Notes: a model not told the origin generated them from the sequence alone. A stretch of 64,000 nt of DNA from an uncultured bacterium (GCA_903835185.1 CAILLX010000070.1:1-64000); one strand, 5' to 3'; counted from the stretch's first letter, positions 1 to 9,066 are shown. A program made the numbers and translations.

Positions 1-193
1 CCCTACGAAGCATTGGACCATCGCTGCCGCACTATTTTAGAATCTTACTACTAGTTCTAGACTAAAAACTGCTTTATTTAGTACTAAAAAGAGAAAAAGG
101 AATGAAGAACAGTTGTTAGGGGCACTAATTGCCTTGAAATTATGTAAACTGGAGGGGAGGTTGACGAGTAATCTCAAATGGTAATACCCAAAA

Positions 194-216
194 GGGTGAG
201 TCAAAACAGCTCACCC
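194..216 (+). promoter_or_regulatory. leader hairpin upstream of the sigma-like gene
   Basis: A perfect 7-bp inverted repeat (GGGTGAG at 194-200, CTCACCC at 210-216) with a 9-nt loop lies 26 bases before the start codon at 243. It is not followed by a T-tract, so it looks like a 5' leader structure or protein-binding dyad rather than a terminator. The rest of 1-242 shows no convincing gene. A purine-rich GGAGGGGAGG lies at 152-161 but has no start codon at usable spacing. Confidence 0.3.
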
Positions 217-242
217 TGTAGTAAGAGTATGTTTGGTTAACA

Positions 243-815
243 ATGGCACTTCTTCCACAGCGCAACGCTACAGCTTCGAACTCGTCCAATATCCTTCTTG
301 ATGTAAAAAAAGGTAACCAGCAGGCGCGGAACGAGTTTATTTGGCAGAACCAGGAGCGTTTTTATGCGATTGCCTTTTTAGCAACGGGAGACCCTGATGT
401 TGCTACACAGTTGACTATTATGGCGTTCAAGAATGTTTTTGCTGCGCTACATCAGTCCAATCCGAAACAGCTGAGCAGCGCTGGAGCGGAGTGGCTTTCT
501 CAGTTTATTGTTGATGCATGTGCAGAGTTTCACATGCAGTATTCTGCTCCTCCACCGGCCAATCCGACGACAGATCCCAGCGCTGACGGTTCGGCTCAGA
601 TGGATTGGGAGACTACAGTAATTTTAGGACCACAGCGAGTCAAGCGTTGTTTGGCAGGACTTCCTGAAGAACAGCGAAATGCTTATGTTTTGCGCCATCA
701 GCTAGGACTTACTTATGACCAGGTAGCTGCTGTATTGAATCAAAACCCGGACAACATTTTAGCCTGGTTGTTTCGGGCGCGGGTCCAGATAGTAAAGGGT
801 TTGGGGCGCGGTTAA
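243..815 (+). CDS. sigma-70 (ECF-like) RNA polymerase sigma factor, divergent
   Basis: A 190-residue protein with the two-domain layout of ECF sigma factors. An N-terminal helical region (about 18-75, region 2-like, weakly conserved) is followed by a polar linker (about 100-120). A C-terminal region 4 helix-turn-helix (about 133-185) contains LPEEQRNAYVLRHQLGLTYDQVA, broken by family convention at the turn, then a recognition helix with AWLFRAR in place of the usual VKSRLxRAR. The likely role is promoter recognition by core RNA polymerase. The gene directly precedes, by about 26 nt, a protein with an anti-sigma-type zinc finger, so the pair probably forms a regulatory unit. Region 2 is poorly conserved, so promoter-melting competence is uncertain. 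The ATG at 243 has no strong ribosome binding site. Confidence 0.75.
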   Translation: MALLPQRNATASNSSNILLDVKKGNQQARNEFIWQNQERFYAIAFLATGDPDVATQLTIMAFKNVFAALHQSNPKQLSSAGAEWLSQFIVDACAEFHMQYSAPPPANPTTDPSADGSAQMDWETTVILGPQRVKRCLAGLPEEQRNAYVLRHQLGLTYDQVAAVLNQNPDNILAWLFRARVQIVKGLGRG

Positions 816-841
816 ATCAAAGTGCTTAGTTGGTAATTTAT

Positions 842-3800
842 ATGAACTGCAATCGCTTTCGCTTTCTTATACAACAACGGTTCGAGTTTGAGCTGCCTAG
901 CCAGGATGAGCGGCTGTTGGCGGCACATCTGGACTCTTGTGAATCTTGCCTCCGATTTGAACACCAGATTGATCAGGTTATTCAAGCAGCCCAAGAGTTG
1001 CCGTTCCCGGAAGAAGCTGTACCGATCAACCTTGAGTCGGTTGCACGCATGATTATGCAGCAGTTGCCGCAACCAAAATCATCGCCGATGGAGATCTTTG
1101 CTAGGATTTTTGGTGGCGGCAAAGATAAGGCTCCTAAGAAGGAGGCTCCAGCTCAAACTGCGACCGGCAGCCATTTCCCTCATGTGAAGAGGCAGCAAAG
1201 TGCATCAGAGCAGAGCCAGACAGCTTCGCGGGCTAAAAAGCTAAGCATCTCTGAATCCGAGGAACAGCAAGCAACCTCCATGCGCCTCAATCGCATGTCA
1301 AAGAGGACTATCCAGCATGGTGAATCGGGCGACCAGACTCAAAGCGGAATACAGTCTCTTGGTGCAAAGTTTGGAAAGGCTGTGCCAGCGCAAGGACAGT
1401 TGCGGAAAGAGCAACCGCTTACTTTAGCAGATACGATTCGTAAGAAAGTTTCTGAAGATATGCATTCCAAGGAGAAGCAGAGTGCAGACGACGCTGGCGA
1501 GGCTTCACAACCTCCAGCAGCGCAGTGGATTGCTGGGGACAGCGGAGCGAATGCACCGGATAAGGCAGGGTGGGGCGCACCACCTGATCTGTCGGTAGCT
1601 GGGCAGGGAGCTCCAGTCTCAGGTGATGTAAGTTCTGGGGGGGGCAATTTGGGAGCACCAGCAGGTGGGAGTTGGGACCAACCGCCAGAGAGCTGGGAAC
1701 AATCAGTAGCACCTGCAGCACCAACAGCCAGGGATCAAGGCTGGGGTCAGCCAGCGTCTGCACCAGCAGGTGGGAGTTGGGACCAACCGGCCGAGAGCTG
1801 GGTGCAACCAGCAGCAACAGCTGTGCCTGCTGATCAAGGCTGGGGAATGTCAGTGGTGCCTGTGGCACCAACTGTGCCTGCTGATCAAGGTTGGGCAACA
1901 CCGGCAGCACCTGCCGGTGGCTCCTGGAGCGAATCAGGCACTAGTTGGCATCAGTCCGGAACGACGTCTGAAACGCCAGCCCGGAGCTGGGATGAGCCGG
2001 CTACACCCGAGCAAACATTTGGCGGTAACATAGCTGAAGCAGGACAAGCGCCTGGTGCAGCCAATGCAGCGCCGCCGACTCCTGCCGGCTGGGGTTCTCA
2101 ACCTGGCTGGCAGCAACCAGATTCTCAGTCTGGCAACCTCTGGAGTGAACTGCCGACTCCGCAAGCTTCAAGTGGCGGCAGCTGGTCGTTTGATGCAGAG
2201 CAAGTTCAGACCGGCACCTGGGAAGCATTTCAAGAAAGCGGACCGGAGCTTCTTGGTGCACCGAGCTCACAAGCAGCACCCAATGTGCAACCACCCAATC
2301 CACGGGCTGCTGCCGATGGGGCAGGTGCTGGAGCTGAGAGGTGGGATGTTCCGATTCAAGAGAGGATGCAGCAGCTTCAATCTGCTGCTGGTCAAGGCGG
2401 CGGTACTACCGATAACCGGTGGGACATTCCGATTCAGGAAAGGATGAAGTCCCAGTCCCAAGCACAGACCGGCCCGGTCCCAGCTGTACCACAACAACCT
2501 GTGCCTGTCGCAGGAACATCTGGGGTTCCAGCCGATTCAATCATGGATCGCTTAAGCAACATCCTCGGCGATGTGCCACTTGATTCACAAGAGCCACAGT
2601 CGCCGGTGCTGCAAACGCCTGTGCAAGAAACAACAACCTCTTCTGACAGATGGGATTTGCCAATTCAAGAGAGAATGAAACAGTCTCAGACAGTGCAAAA
2701 TCCAGCATCGGTTCCCTTACAAACTGCTGCTGCAACGCCTCCACCGCCGCCGCTTGCACCGGCACAGCAGGACCGGTGGGATGTGCCGATTCAGGAGCGG
2801 ATGAAGCAATCTCAGTTGCAACCTGCTGCGAACATTCAGGGAGCGCCAGCTGCTCCAGCTGCGCCAGTTGCCGCCGGAGGAATATTTAATTTAGATGATG
2901 GGGCTATTGATCGTTTGTTTAGCCAAAATCTGGGAGTTGCTGAAGAAGCAGGAGCAGCTGCAACGCCGGCTCCAAAACAGGTGAACAATGTGCCACCACC
3001 GCCTGTTGTTCAGCCAGTTGCTGCCAGACCAGCTCAAGCTCCTGCTACCGGACAGTACCAGTTGCCGCCTGCACAAGTGCCGCCAGCACCAACTATATCT
3101 CCGGTGACTGCTGCGCCGAGAAGCGACTTTTCAGCGCTGCCAGCGCCACCAGCTCCTGTCCAGGGTCCTGCTGGGGCAGGTTTGTTGAAAAACCTGGATG
3201 ATAATGCCATAGACCGCTTATTCTCCGATAATCTTGGAGTTAGCGAACCGGCTCAAGCTGTCAACGTTCCCGCGCCGACCGTACCACAGGTGTCTTCATC
3301 GCCGGTGGCACAGGCGGTGCCGGCTGCTCCAGTGCCCATGCCGACTTTACAATCTTCATCGTCTCAACAGACCTCACCCACGATACCACCGGCGCCACCG
3401 ATACCACAGGCAAGTCAGCCTAAAGGTGGTGGGTTGTTTAGTATTGATGATTCAGACATGGATAAGCTCTTTGCCAATAACTTAGGTATCAAGGATACTG
3501 CAGCTCCAGCTCCTGTGGAAGTCAATGAGGCTATTCAGTCAATCAGGACCGCAGCTGAAGTGTTTGGTGTGGTGCCTGCTCCTGTGACGCTACCACCTGC
3601 GCCTCAAGCGCCCCAACCAGCTCAGAGTCAGCTTAGTGCAGCTCCGCCAGAGCGTGTTGAGGGGTTGGGACGGCTAGCCAGTGGTGCTGATCCGTCTGCT
3701 GAGACAGGTAGTGGCAAGATTGCCAGCATCGGCAAGTTCCTTCTCGACCAGCAAGACCTGGCCAAGATAGGAAATATTGCCGGAGCTGATCTCTCCGACT

Positions 3801-4171
3801 CTAAGATGCGAATACTAACGCTTGAAGCAGCACAAGAGTTGCAGACTTTGCTTGTGCATATTCAGAAGCAACCTGGTGTGGTCGGCTCTGTTATTGTCGG
3901 ACACGACGGTATATTGATTGCTAACAACATTCCTCCAGAGTATGAAGCCGAGTCAATAGGTGTCTTGGCTTTAGGTGTGTACTTGAATACTGATACAGCG
4001 CTAAAGAAACTGGGGCACAATCATGTGCATCAAGCGGTATGTCGCACTTCTCGTGGGTATCTCATCATTGCTGATTTTGGTGGCGGGATATTGGTGACAC
4101 TATCTGACCAGCCTGAAACCGAACGGCTAATCCCGCTCATGCGAAGCATCACCCAGTTGGTCAGTCAGTAG
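842..4171 (+). CDS. zinc-finger (anti-sigma-type) / repeat linker / Roadblock-LC7 protein
   Basis: About 1109 residues from ATG 842; a TTG at 830 would add four. Residues near 1-50 carry a ZAS-like zinc motif (an early Cys, then HLDSCESC, i.e. H-x3-C-x2-C), as in anti-sigma factors. The C-terminal ~120 residues (from about nt 3806) read as a Roadblock/LC7 domain, the family of MglB and other small-GTPase regulators: VVGSVIVGHDGILIANNIP and later GYLIIADFGGGILVTLS. Between them lie ~850 residues rich in Pro, Ala, Gln, Ser and Gly. These hold three repeat families: GGSW(D/S)..ESW near 1655-1960, four RWD(V/I/L)PIQERM motifs, and four DD..(I/M)DRLF motifs. No membrane segment or signal peptide is visible. 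The gene follows the sigma-like gene at 243. The architecture is inferred to link sigma control to a Roadblock scaffold; the partners are unknown. Confidence 0.75.
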   Translation: MNCNRFRFLIQQRFEFELPSQDERLLAAHLDSCESCLRFEHQIDQVIQAAQELPFPEEAVPINLESVARMIMQQLPQPKSSPMEIFARIFGGGKDKAPKKEAPAQTATGSHFPHVKRQQSASEQSQTASRAKKLSISESEEQQATSMRLNRMSKRTIQHGESGDQTQSGIQSLGAKFGKAVPAQGQLRKEQPLTLADTIRKKVSEDMHSKEKQSADDAGEASQPPAAQWIAGDSGANAPDKAGWGAPPDLSVAGQGAPVSGDVSSGGGNLGAPAGGSWDQPPESWEQSVAPAAPTARDQGWGQPASAPAGGSWDQPAESWVQPAATAVPADQGWGMSVVPVAPTVPADQGWATPAAPAGGSWSESGTSWHQSGTTSETPARSWDEPATPEQTFGGNIAEAGQAPGAANAAPPTPAGWGSQPGWQQPDSQSGNLWSELPTPQASSGGSWSFDAEQVQTGTWEAFQESGPELLGAPSSQAAPNVQPPNPRAAADGAGAGAERWDVPIQERMQQLQSAAGQGGGTTDNRWDIPIQERMKSQSQAQTGPVPAVPQQPVPVAGTSGVPADSIMDRLSNILGDVPLDSQEPQSPVLQTPVQETTTSSDRWDLPIQERMKQSQTVQNPASVPLQTAAATPPPPPLAPAQQDRWDVPIQERMKQSQLQPAANIQGAPAAPAAPVAAGGIFNLDDGAIDRLFSQNLGVAEEAGAAATPAPKQVNNVPPPPVVQPVAARPAQAPATGQYQLPPAQVPPAPTISPVTAAPRSDFSALPAPPAPVQGPAGAGLLKNLDDNAIDRLFSDNLGVSEPAQAVNVPAPTVPQVSSSPVAQAVPAAPVPMPTLQSSSSQQTSPTIPPAPPIPQASQPKGGGLFSIDDSDMDKLFANNLGIKDTAAPAPVEVNEAIQSIRTAAEVFGVVPAPVTLPPAPQAPQPAQSQLSAAPPERVEGLGRLASGADPSAETGSGKIASIGKFLLDQQDLAKIGNIAGADLSDSKMRILTLEAAQELQTLLVHIQKQPGVVGSVIVGHDGILIANNIPPEYEAESIGVLALGVYLNTDTALKKLGHNHVHQAVCRTSRGYLIIADFGGGILVTLSDQPETERLIPLMRSITQLVSQ
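1655..1789 (+). repeat. direct nucleotide repeat inside the Roadblock-protein linker
   Basis: A 30-bp segment at 1655-1684 recurs identically at 1760-1789, offset by 105 bp (35 codons). It encodes the APAGGSWDQP type repeat. Shorter repeats encoding VPADQGW follow near 1823-1890. The near identity at DNA level points to recent in-frame duplication. Confidence 0.8.
2339..2803 (+). repeat. four RWD(V/I/L)PIQERM peptide repeats
   Basis: In-frame copies of a ten-residue motif lie at 2339-2368, 2417-2446, 2648-2677 and 2774-2803. The motif core RWD-x-PIQERM is nearly invariant, while the linkers between copies are unrelated low-complexity sequence. The copies differ in codons, so selection on the peptide rather than recent duplication probably keeps them. 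They look like short linear binding motifs. Confidence 0.85.
2531..3490 (+). repeat. four DD-x2-(I/M)DRLF-x2-NLG(V/I) peptide repeats
   Basis: Copies lie at 2531-2575 (divergent: MDRLSNILGDV), 2879-2938, 3179-3241 and 3431-3490. The consensus is a hydrophobic pair, then DD, two to three residues, (I/M)D(R/K)LF, two residues, NLG(V/I). The acidic-amphipathic pattern suggests short helices spaced 50-110 residues apart in a disordered linker, probably a second class of docking motif. Confidence 0.8.
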
Positions 4172-4182
4172 CCCCTTGGTGC

Positions 4183-5682
4183 TCATGCATGCCAAGATAA
4201 TAGAAACCGGCAGAGGCTGCGCACACCGAAAGCCGTGCCGCCCTTATTAATCTCATCTTTCTCTTTGTCTGCCCAACCTGGTCCAGCAATGTCGAGATGA
4301 GCCCATTTATGGCCGTCAACAAACTCTTTGAGAAACATGCCGCCGGCAGAGCTTGATGCCTCGCCTTTTGAACCAGCGTTTTTCAGATCGGCAATATCGC
4401 TCTTGAGATACTCCTTGTATTCGTCAAAGAGAGGCAGTTGCCAGAGAGATTCACCAGCTGCGGTTGCGCTTTCAATGAGCTGGTCGATCAGCTTTTGGTC
4501 GTTGCCCATGATGCCGGCTGCGGCTCGTCCGAGAGCAGTGACGACTCCACCTGTGAGCGTAGCTATATCGATAATTGCATCAGGATGCAGTTTTAGCGCA
4601 TAACAAAGTGCGTCGGCCAGGATAAGGCGGCCTTCGGCGTCTGTGTTGTTGACTTCAACTGTCTTGCCGTTCATTGTGGTCAGTACATCACCGGGGCGCA
4701 ATGCTGTGCCGCCAGGCATATTCTCGGTGGCAGCAATGAGACCGACTACATTTATGCTTGGCTTGAGAAGCCCTACCATTCTCATTGTTGCCATCACGCA
4801 AGCAGCGCCGGACATATCGTACTTCATGTGCTCCATGCTGGCTGCAGGCTTGATTGACAGACCGCCTGAATCAAATGTAATTCCTTTGCCTACCAGAGCC
4901 ACAGTTTTCTTTGCTCGGGCGCAAGCATATTTAAGGACAATGAATTTAGCAGGTTCAGCGCTGCCTTTAGCAACACCAAGGATAGCCCCCATCCCTTCTT
5001 TGTCCATTTCCTTCTCGCTCATGACTGTGCAAGCAAGTCCTGTCTCTTTGGCAACCTGTGCTGCCTGCCTAGCCAGCTGAGTTGGTGTCATATAGCTTGC
5101 CGGCTCAGCAATTAAATCTCTGGCATAATTAGTGGAGTCGGCAATGACAGCTGCTCTGTGGACGACGTCCTTAAAGGTGCGCGCAGGCAGTGTGATACCG
5201 CCAATGGTGATCTTCTGTGTTGCCTTTGTGTCGGTGCTGTCGTTGCGATTCGATTTGTATTTCTTAAACGAGTATGATCCGAGAATCCAGCCTTCTACGG
5301 CTGCTTGAAGATGCTCTTCCTCCCCTTGCCCGCTTGGCAGGAACAGGCAAACAGAGGAAGCGTGGTTCGTTTTGCCTCTGGCTATGTTGGCAGTCAGCTT
5401 TCTTGTCTGGCTTGGTTTGTAATCACTTTTCGCACCTAATCCGCATATGATTAGCTTGCTGTACGGCATGGCTCCGTAAGTCGGCAGGCTCAAAAATTGC
5501 CCGTAGTTTCCGTCAAACCGCTCAGCAGTGCATGCTGCAGCTATAGCTTTGAGGAACTTGGCAGGGAGCGATTTATCTAGCTTGGACAGCAGTCTGTCTG
5601 GAGCTTCATCTTTGAAGACATGGATGACAACAGCATCAGCTGCAATCTCTGCTAATGAGCTTCTCTGCCTGGCAAATTCCAT
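4183..5682 (-). CDS. pepA: leucyl aminopeptidase (M17 family)
   Basis: A cytosolic di-metal exopeptidase that removes N-terminal residues from peptides. About 499 residues, the usual length. The M17 signature NNTDAEGRL is present in the C-terminal catalytic domain. Upstream, KGITFDSGGLSIKP and the following MKYDMSGAA supply the metal-binding Lys and Asp residues. The N-terminal ~170 residues form the typical macro-like domain. I chose the ATG at 5682 because an AGGAG-type ribosome binding site sits just upstream (complement of 5688-5693); an upstream in-frame extension to 5730 has no such support. It is convergent with the Roadblock gene (11-bp gap) and downstream of the DUF4388 gene on the same strand, possibly as the last gene of that operon. 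Confidence 0.95.
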   Translation of the reverse strand: MEFARQRSSLAEIAADAVVIHVFKDEAPDRLLSKLDKSLPAKFLKAIAAACTAERFDGNYGQFLSLPTYGAMPYSKLIICGLGAKSDYKPSQTRKLTANIARGKTNHASSVCLFLPSGQGEEEHLQAAVEGWILGSYSFKKYKSNRNDSTDTKATQKITIGGITLPARTFKDVVHRAAVIADSTNYARDLIAEPASYMTPTQLARQAAQVAKETGLACTVMSEKEMDKEGMGAILGVAKGSAEPAKFIVLKYACARAKKTVALVGKGITFDSGGLSIKPAASMEHMKYDMSGAACVMATMRMVGLLKPSINVVGLIAATENMPGGTALRPGDVLTTMNGKTVEVNNTDAEGRLILADALCYALKLHPDAIIDIATLTGGVVTALGRAAAGIMGNDQKLIDQLIESATAAGESLWQLPLFDEYKEYLKSDIADLKNAGSKGEASSSAGGMFLKEFVDGHKWAHLDIAGPGWADKEKDEINKGGTAFGVRSLCRFLLSWHA

Positions 5683-5788
5683 ACTTTCTCCTGTTTGAGC
5701 TGTGTTTGGCTGGCGATACCGGTCTGGCAATATGCTGACTTCTTCTCGCTGCCGTGGCGTGGACTCCTTGCTTAGTGCATACCGACTC

Positions 5789-7624
5789 TTAGTGCAGGCA
5801 GCCGTGTATCACTTCAGCGACTATAGCGTTAACTGTATCAGGATCTATCTCGCGCCTGCAGTGTCCGAGATAAGCTTCCATCCATCGTCTCAACTCTAAA
5901 AGGACCTCTGAAAGTTTAACTCCTGATCTTTTGACAAGAGCTAAATTTATGCTGATGCGTCCGTCTGGATCTACCTGGAAGCGGTAAGAAGCATCAGACG
6001 ATCCATGAACATAGCGCAGACTTGCCTCGAGAATATCTTTGCTTTGCTGTGGACCGCATATCTGTTCAAGCCGGGAGGCGATCTTTTGAAATACTGTCAG
6101 CGGACGGAATAAGCTTGATTCTTGGATCTGAATCCAGTTGTGATCCAGAAGTAGCTGCAGCGACTTTATTACCATGTAACCAGGCCAGCGATCATAACGT
6201 TTCACAATCTCTGCCACTGTGCTCCAGCCGTCAATAATCTGAGCTAACTCTGCCACTGCTGTTCTGTCGCAGCTAGTAAGCATAGAGCCGTCGGCAAACC
6301 GTAACTCATTGTCAGCACGCTGCTGCCAGAGCTGATCAAAGTTCCAAATGCGCTCGACAACTGCATTCTTGCCCCCAGGCAGTCTGGAGAGAGCATCTTT
6401 CATCTGATCTTGATAAAGAGCCGAATCAAGGAGTATCCTCTCGAGAGACTGTGACAATGCACTGCCAGCATCCAGATCTTGCGCAGTTCCTCTGTCGCGG
6501 AAGACGAAAATACCCTCTTCCCAGGAGACAAGAAACTCAGTAAGGGCGTTATACCCTTTCAGCAAGCCTGCGGCTGCATCCGTTGGCTTGCCATCTGTGA
6601 AGGAGACAACAACTGTCTTATCCTGATTCTCAACTGTCAGGACTCCAGTCTTATTGCCAGTTGCTAGAGATTGCAACAGACCGGCAGCATCAATGGCTCC
6701 TAAAGAGCCTATCATGGCATCTTTCACTGTCTCCATATTGCCGCTGCCGGCACCATAGGAGATATCACCGCCGGTGACCTTATGGTAGCCGCCATAAAGA
6801 TATTGATCGTGAAGGAGTATCTCTAATTCACGTTCATTGATATAGCCGCTACGCACAGCAAGCAATCCTAGAGCAGTGCGCTCTTTGCGTCCCCAACCCT
6901 CCTCCTGCTGTGCTTCAAGCAGCTCTTCAAGTTGGGATGGTGTGATTAAGCCGGCAGCAACTAAATAATGACCTAAGCGGAACGGCTTGTGGTTGTGATA
7001 GCAGTTGGACAAGAATTGAATGCGAGGGAAAATCGGGAAAATAATACCGGCAGACTCCAGCTCTTGCAGGATGCGCAAAGTCTCATCGCAGGCAAGGTGA
7101 TACTGTTCTTCGGCTGATCTTGAGATTAGTTCGACAGCAGAGTAATTGTCGATGAGCTGCAACACCCAGTTTTGTGGTGCAGGGAGCTCAAACTGGCTCT
7201 TCTGTTGCAGACCTGTTTTAGTCAGTATAGGTGTTGAAGTGGATAAAATATGATTGGCCAGGGTGCTGCCAGCGCCTCGCAACCGGCGCCTGTCAACCCC
7301 GGCAATGGTCGCACAGACATAATCGGACAGAAGCGGATAACGGGCGAAGATGGAGGAGACGTTGTCGTATACGTTAAGTGTCAGTCCACCGGATGGATCG
7401 TCTCGTGTCAGGGTAATGGCGCCATCTGACTTAATAAATAGAAGCACCCCTTTAGGAGTTAATAGCCGCCTGGCCTGGGCATGAAACTTGACGAATGTGT
7501 CGAGCGGTAAGGAATAGCCGGTGTGAGTCAGGTCTATTACCAGCCCATCAAAGATCTTCCCTTCGTCAACCAGACGATCAAATTCAGCAAAAAGACTCTC
7601 TCTGAATGCATAAGTGCGAAACAT
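5789..7624 (-). CDS. MshEN-like / DUF4388 (PATAN) regulatory protein
   Basis: 611 residues. Around residues 215-275 there are two copies of the LGxxLVxxGLITxxQLxxxLxxQ pattern (RLGHYLVAAGLITPSQLEELLEAQ, split here by the second copy LGLLAVRSGYINERELEILL), typical of MshEN/GspE N-terminal domains. Residues about 305-378 match DUF4388: GSLGAIDAAGLLQSL, TGVLTV, DGKPTDA and FLVSWEEGIFVF. The first ~100 residues contain ARRLLTPKGVLLFI, reminiscent of a Rossmann methyltransferase or receiver-like fold, without a clear cofactor motif. It starts 4 nt after the stop of the secreted-protein gene, so the two are almost certainly cotranscribed. DUF4388 proteins usually belong to gliding or two-component-type signalling; the exact function is unknown. 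Confidence 0.7.
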   Translation of the reverse strand: MFRTYAFRESLFAEFDRLVDEGKIFDGLVIDLTHTGYSLPLDTFVKFHAQARRLLTPKGVLLFIKSDGAITLTRDDPSGGLTLNVYDNVSSIFARYPLLSDYVCATIAGVDRRRLRGAGSTLANHILSTSTPILTKTGLQQKSQFELPAPQNWVLQLIDNYSAVELISRSAEEQYHLACDETLRILQELESAGIIFPIFPRIQFLSNCYHNHKPFRLGHYLVAAGLITPSQLEELLEAQQEEGWGRKERTALGLLAVRSGYINERELEILLHDQYLYGGYHKVTGGDISYGAGSGNMETVKDAMIGSLGAIDAAGLLQSLATGNKTGVLTVENQDKTVVVSFTDGKPTDAAAGLLKGYNALTEFLVSWEEGIFVFRDRGTAQDLDAGSALSQSLERILLDSALYQDQMKDALSRLPGGKNAVVERIWNFDQLWQQRADNELRFADGSMLTSCDRTAVAELAQIIDGWSTVAEIVKRYDRWPGYMVIKSLQLLLDHNWIQIQESSLFRPLTVFQKIASRLEQICGPQQSKDILEASLRYVHGSSDASYRFQVDPDGRISINLALVKRSGVKLSEVLLELRRWMEAYLGHCRREIDPDTVNAIVAEVIHGCLH

Positions 7625-7628
7625 CTGT

Positions 7629-9035
7629 TCAGCGCTCCCCTGTAGGCGGTGCTTGTGCGTCGGTGGTGTCAGAGCGATTTTCGCTGTTGCCCGGCGCTGC
7701 TGTGGCGCTACTTGTCTTGCCTTTATTTTTGGGAGCTGCTTCAGTTGATGAATCGCCTTCGCTGCTGCGGGCAGTTGGAGACTGTTGTCCTTGAGCAGGC
7801 TGTAAGTTACGAGCAATCTTCTGCAGCACAGGATCGGCAGCAGCAATAAACAGTGCTTTTATTGCCCACTGACGCTTGGTTTTGATTACATCGCAAATCA
7901 GGTCGTAACGGCCAAATGTGACCAGGCGGTAACGATAACTGGTGGCGGCCGGACTCACCATGCGTATGATTCTTGATGGTGTTGCTGCCGGTTTGGTGCC
8001 CAGCCCTATATATTTTGGGATGCTGACAAGGCTGCTGTCGATCAGCCAGGCTTTGGCCAGGTCGGTACGCCCTTGATCAATGGCGTGAACGAAGGAGAGG
8101 ATTGCATGATAAGGGGTGTCTTCACAGGCGCTCCCTTCCAGGATATATCTACCGGCAATCAGCTTAAAAGGCATCTTGTAACTAATTGATGGCGCTTGTG
8201 CAGAGGCTGTTCTGGTGTTCAAACCTGCTGTGTTGTTTGCTGGAGATACTGAGGGAGTTATGGTGACTATAAGATCTGGTCCGCTGAATCCTGCCACTCC
8301 TGAGACATTGTCTACCAGAAACGGTGGTATAGCTGACAGAGGCTCGTTGTTCTCTCGCCAACCATCAGCAGTCAGTCTATAACTTGCCAACCAGATACCG
8401 CCATCAGTGCGCTGACCTGTTGTCACCAGAAAGCGGGCATGTTCAACCCGGCTACCTTTATCAACCGGGGTAGCAACTCCGAGCAGGCGCGCATCCTTCA
8501 AGATTACCCTGCCGGGCAATGTGAGCTCGTCTACTCTATATAAGTTAACCGAGACTGCCTTTGTGCGGCGCCTGCTTATGCGAACAACTGATGTTCTGGT
8601 TTCGTTCCACTCAATAAGAGCCACCTGCCCTTGCTCAACTTTTGGGAAACTCCAGATATGTGCTGACCCGGCGGAAATGATCTGTACTCCTAGCTCAGAC
8701 AGGCAAGGATGGCTCTTAATAATTATGGCTGGCTCTTGATGGTCTGTATGAAGAAGCTGTTTGAGCAACTTTATTACAGCAGACCAGCTGATCTGCCCTG
8801 GATCTGTTGTGAAGTTGTGCACAGCTGTTGTAAGTGCAGTTGATGTTGCTGCCTGGTTTGCAGCTGCCTCTCCTGGTTCTGGGCTTGCAGCAGCCGCTGC
8901 CGCAACCCTGTCCTTGGAAAGAGTAACCGAAGAAGGCTTGCCTTTGCTGGACAGGCTATGCGCCTGTTTGGGGCTGCCCGGGGTATTAACTGAGAGTCCC
9001 AGAGTAAGAAGAAGAGCAATTGCATTTATTTTCAT
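7629..9035 (-). CDS. secreted protein of unknown function
   Basis: 468 residues with an N-terminal signal-peptide-like segment (short basic start MKIN, hydrophobic ALLLTLGLSV, then polar). The mature N-terminus is Ala/Ser-rich and the C-terminal ~60 residues are low complexity (Ser/Thr/Ala/Pro). In between lies a ~300-residue globular part with alternating beta-like stretches, for example RFLVTTGQRTDGGIWLASYRLTADG (cut by me for description). I recognise no family. A -10-like TATAAT lies about 30 nt upstream on the minus strand. The next gene starts 4 nt downstream, so export and the DUF4388 regulator appear functionally tied. Confidence 0.65.
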   Translation of the reverse strand: MKINAIALLLTLGLSVNTPGSPKQAHSLSSKGKPSSVTLSKDRVAAAAAASPEPGEAAANQAATSTALTTAVHNFTTDPGQISWSAVIKLLKQLLHTDHQEPAIIIKSHPCLSELGVQIISAGSAHIWSFPKVEQGQVALIEWNETRTSVVRISRRRTKAVSVNLYRVDELTLPGRVILKDARLLGVATPVDKGSRVEHARFLVTTGQRTDGGIWLASYRLTADGWRENNEPLSAIPPFLVDNVSGVAGFSGPDLIVTITPSVSPANNTAGLNTRTASAQAPSISYKMPFKLIAGRYILEGSACEDTPYHAILSFVHAIDQGRTDLAKAWLIDSSLVSIPKYIGLGTKPAATPSRIIRMVSPAATSYRYRLVTFGRYDLICDVIKTKRQWAIKALFIAAADPVLQKIARNLQPAQGQQSPTARSSEGDSSTEAAPKNKGKTSSATAAPGNSENRSDTTDAQAPPTGER

Positions 9036-9066
9036 GAAACCCGCACCGGTTGAGCCCGACAGGTTA

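Noticed and set aside
1339-2497. Several long minus-strand and alternate-frame openings over the Roadblock-protein linker
   Set aside because: Low-complexity, GC-skewed repeats keep other frames open by chance; none has a ribosome binding site or domain.
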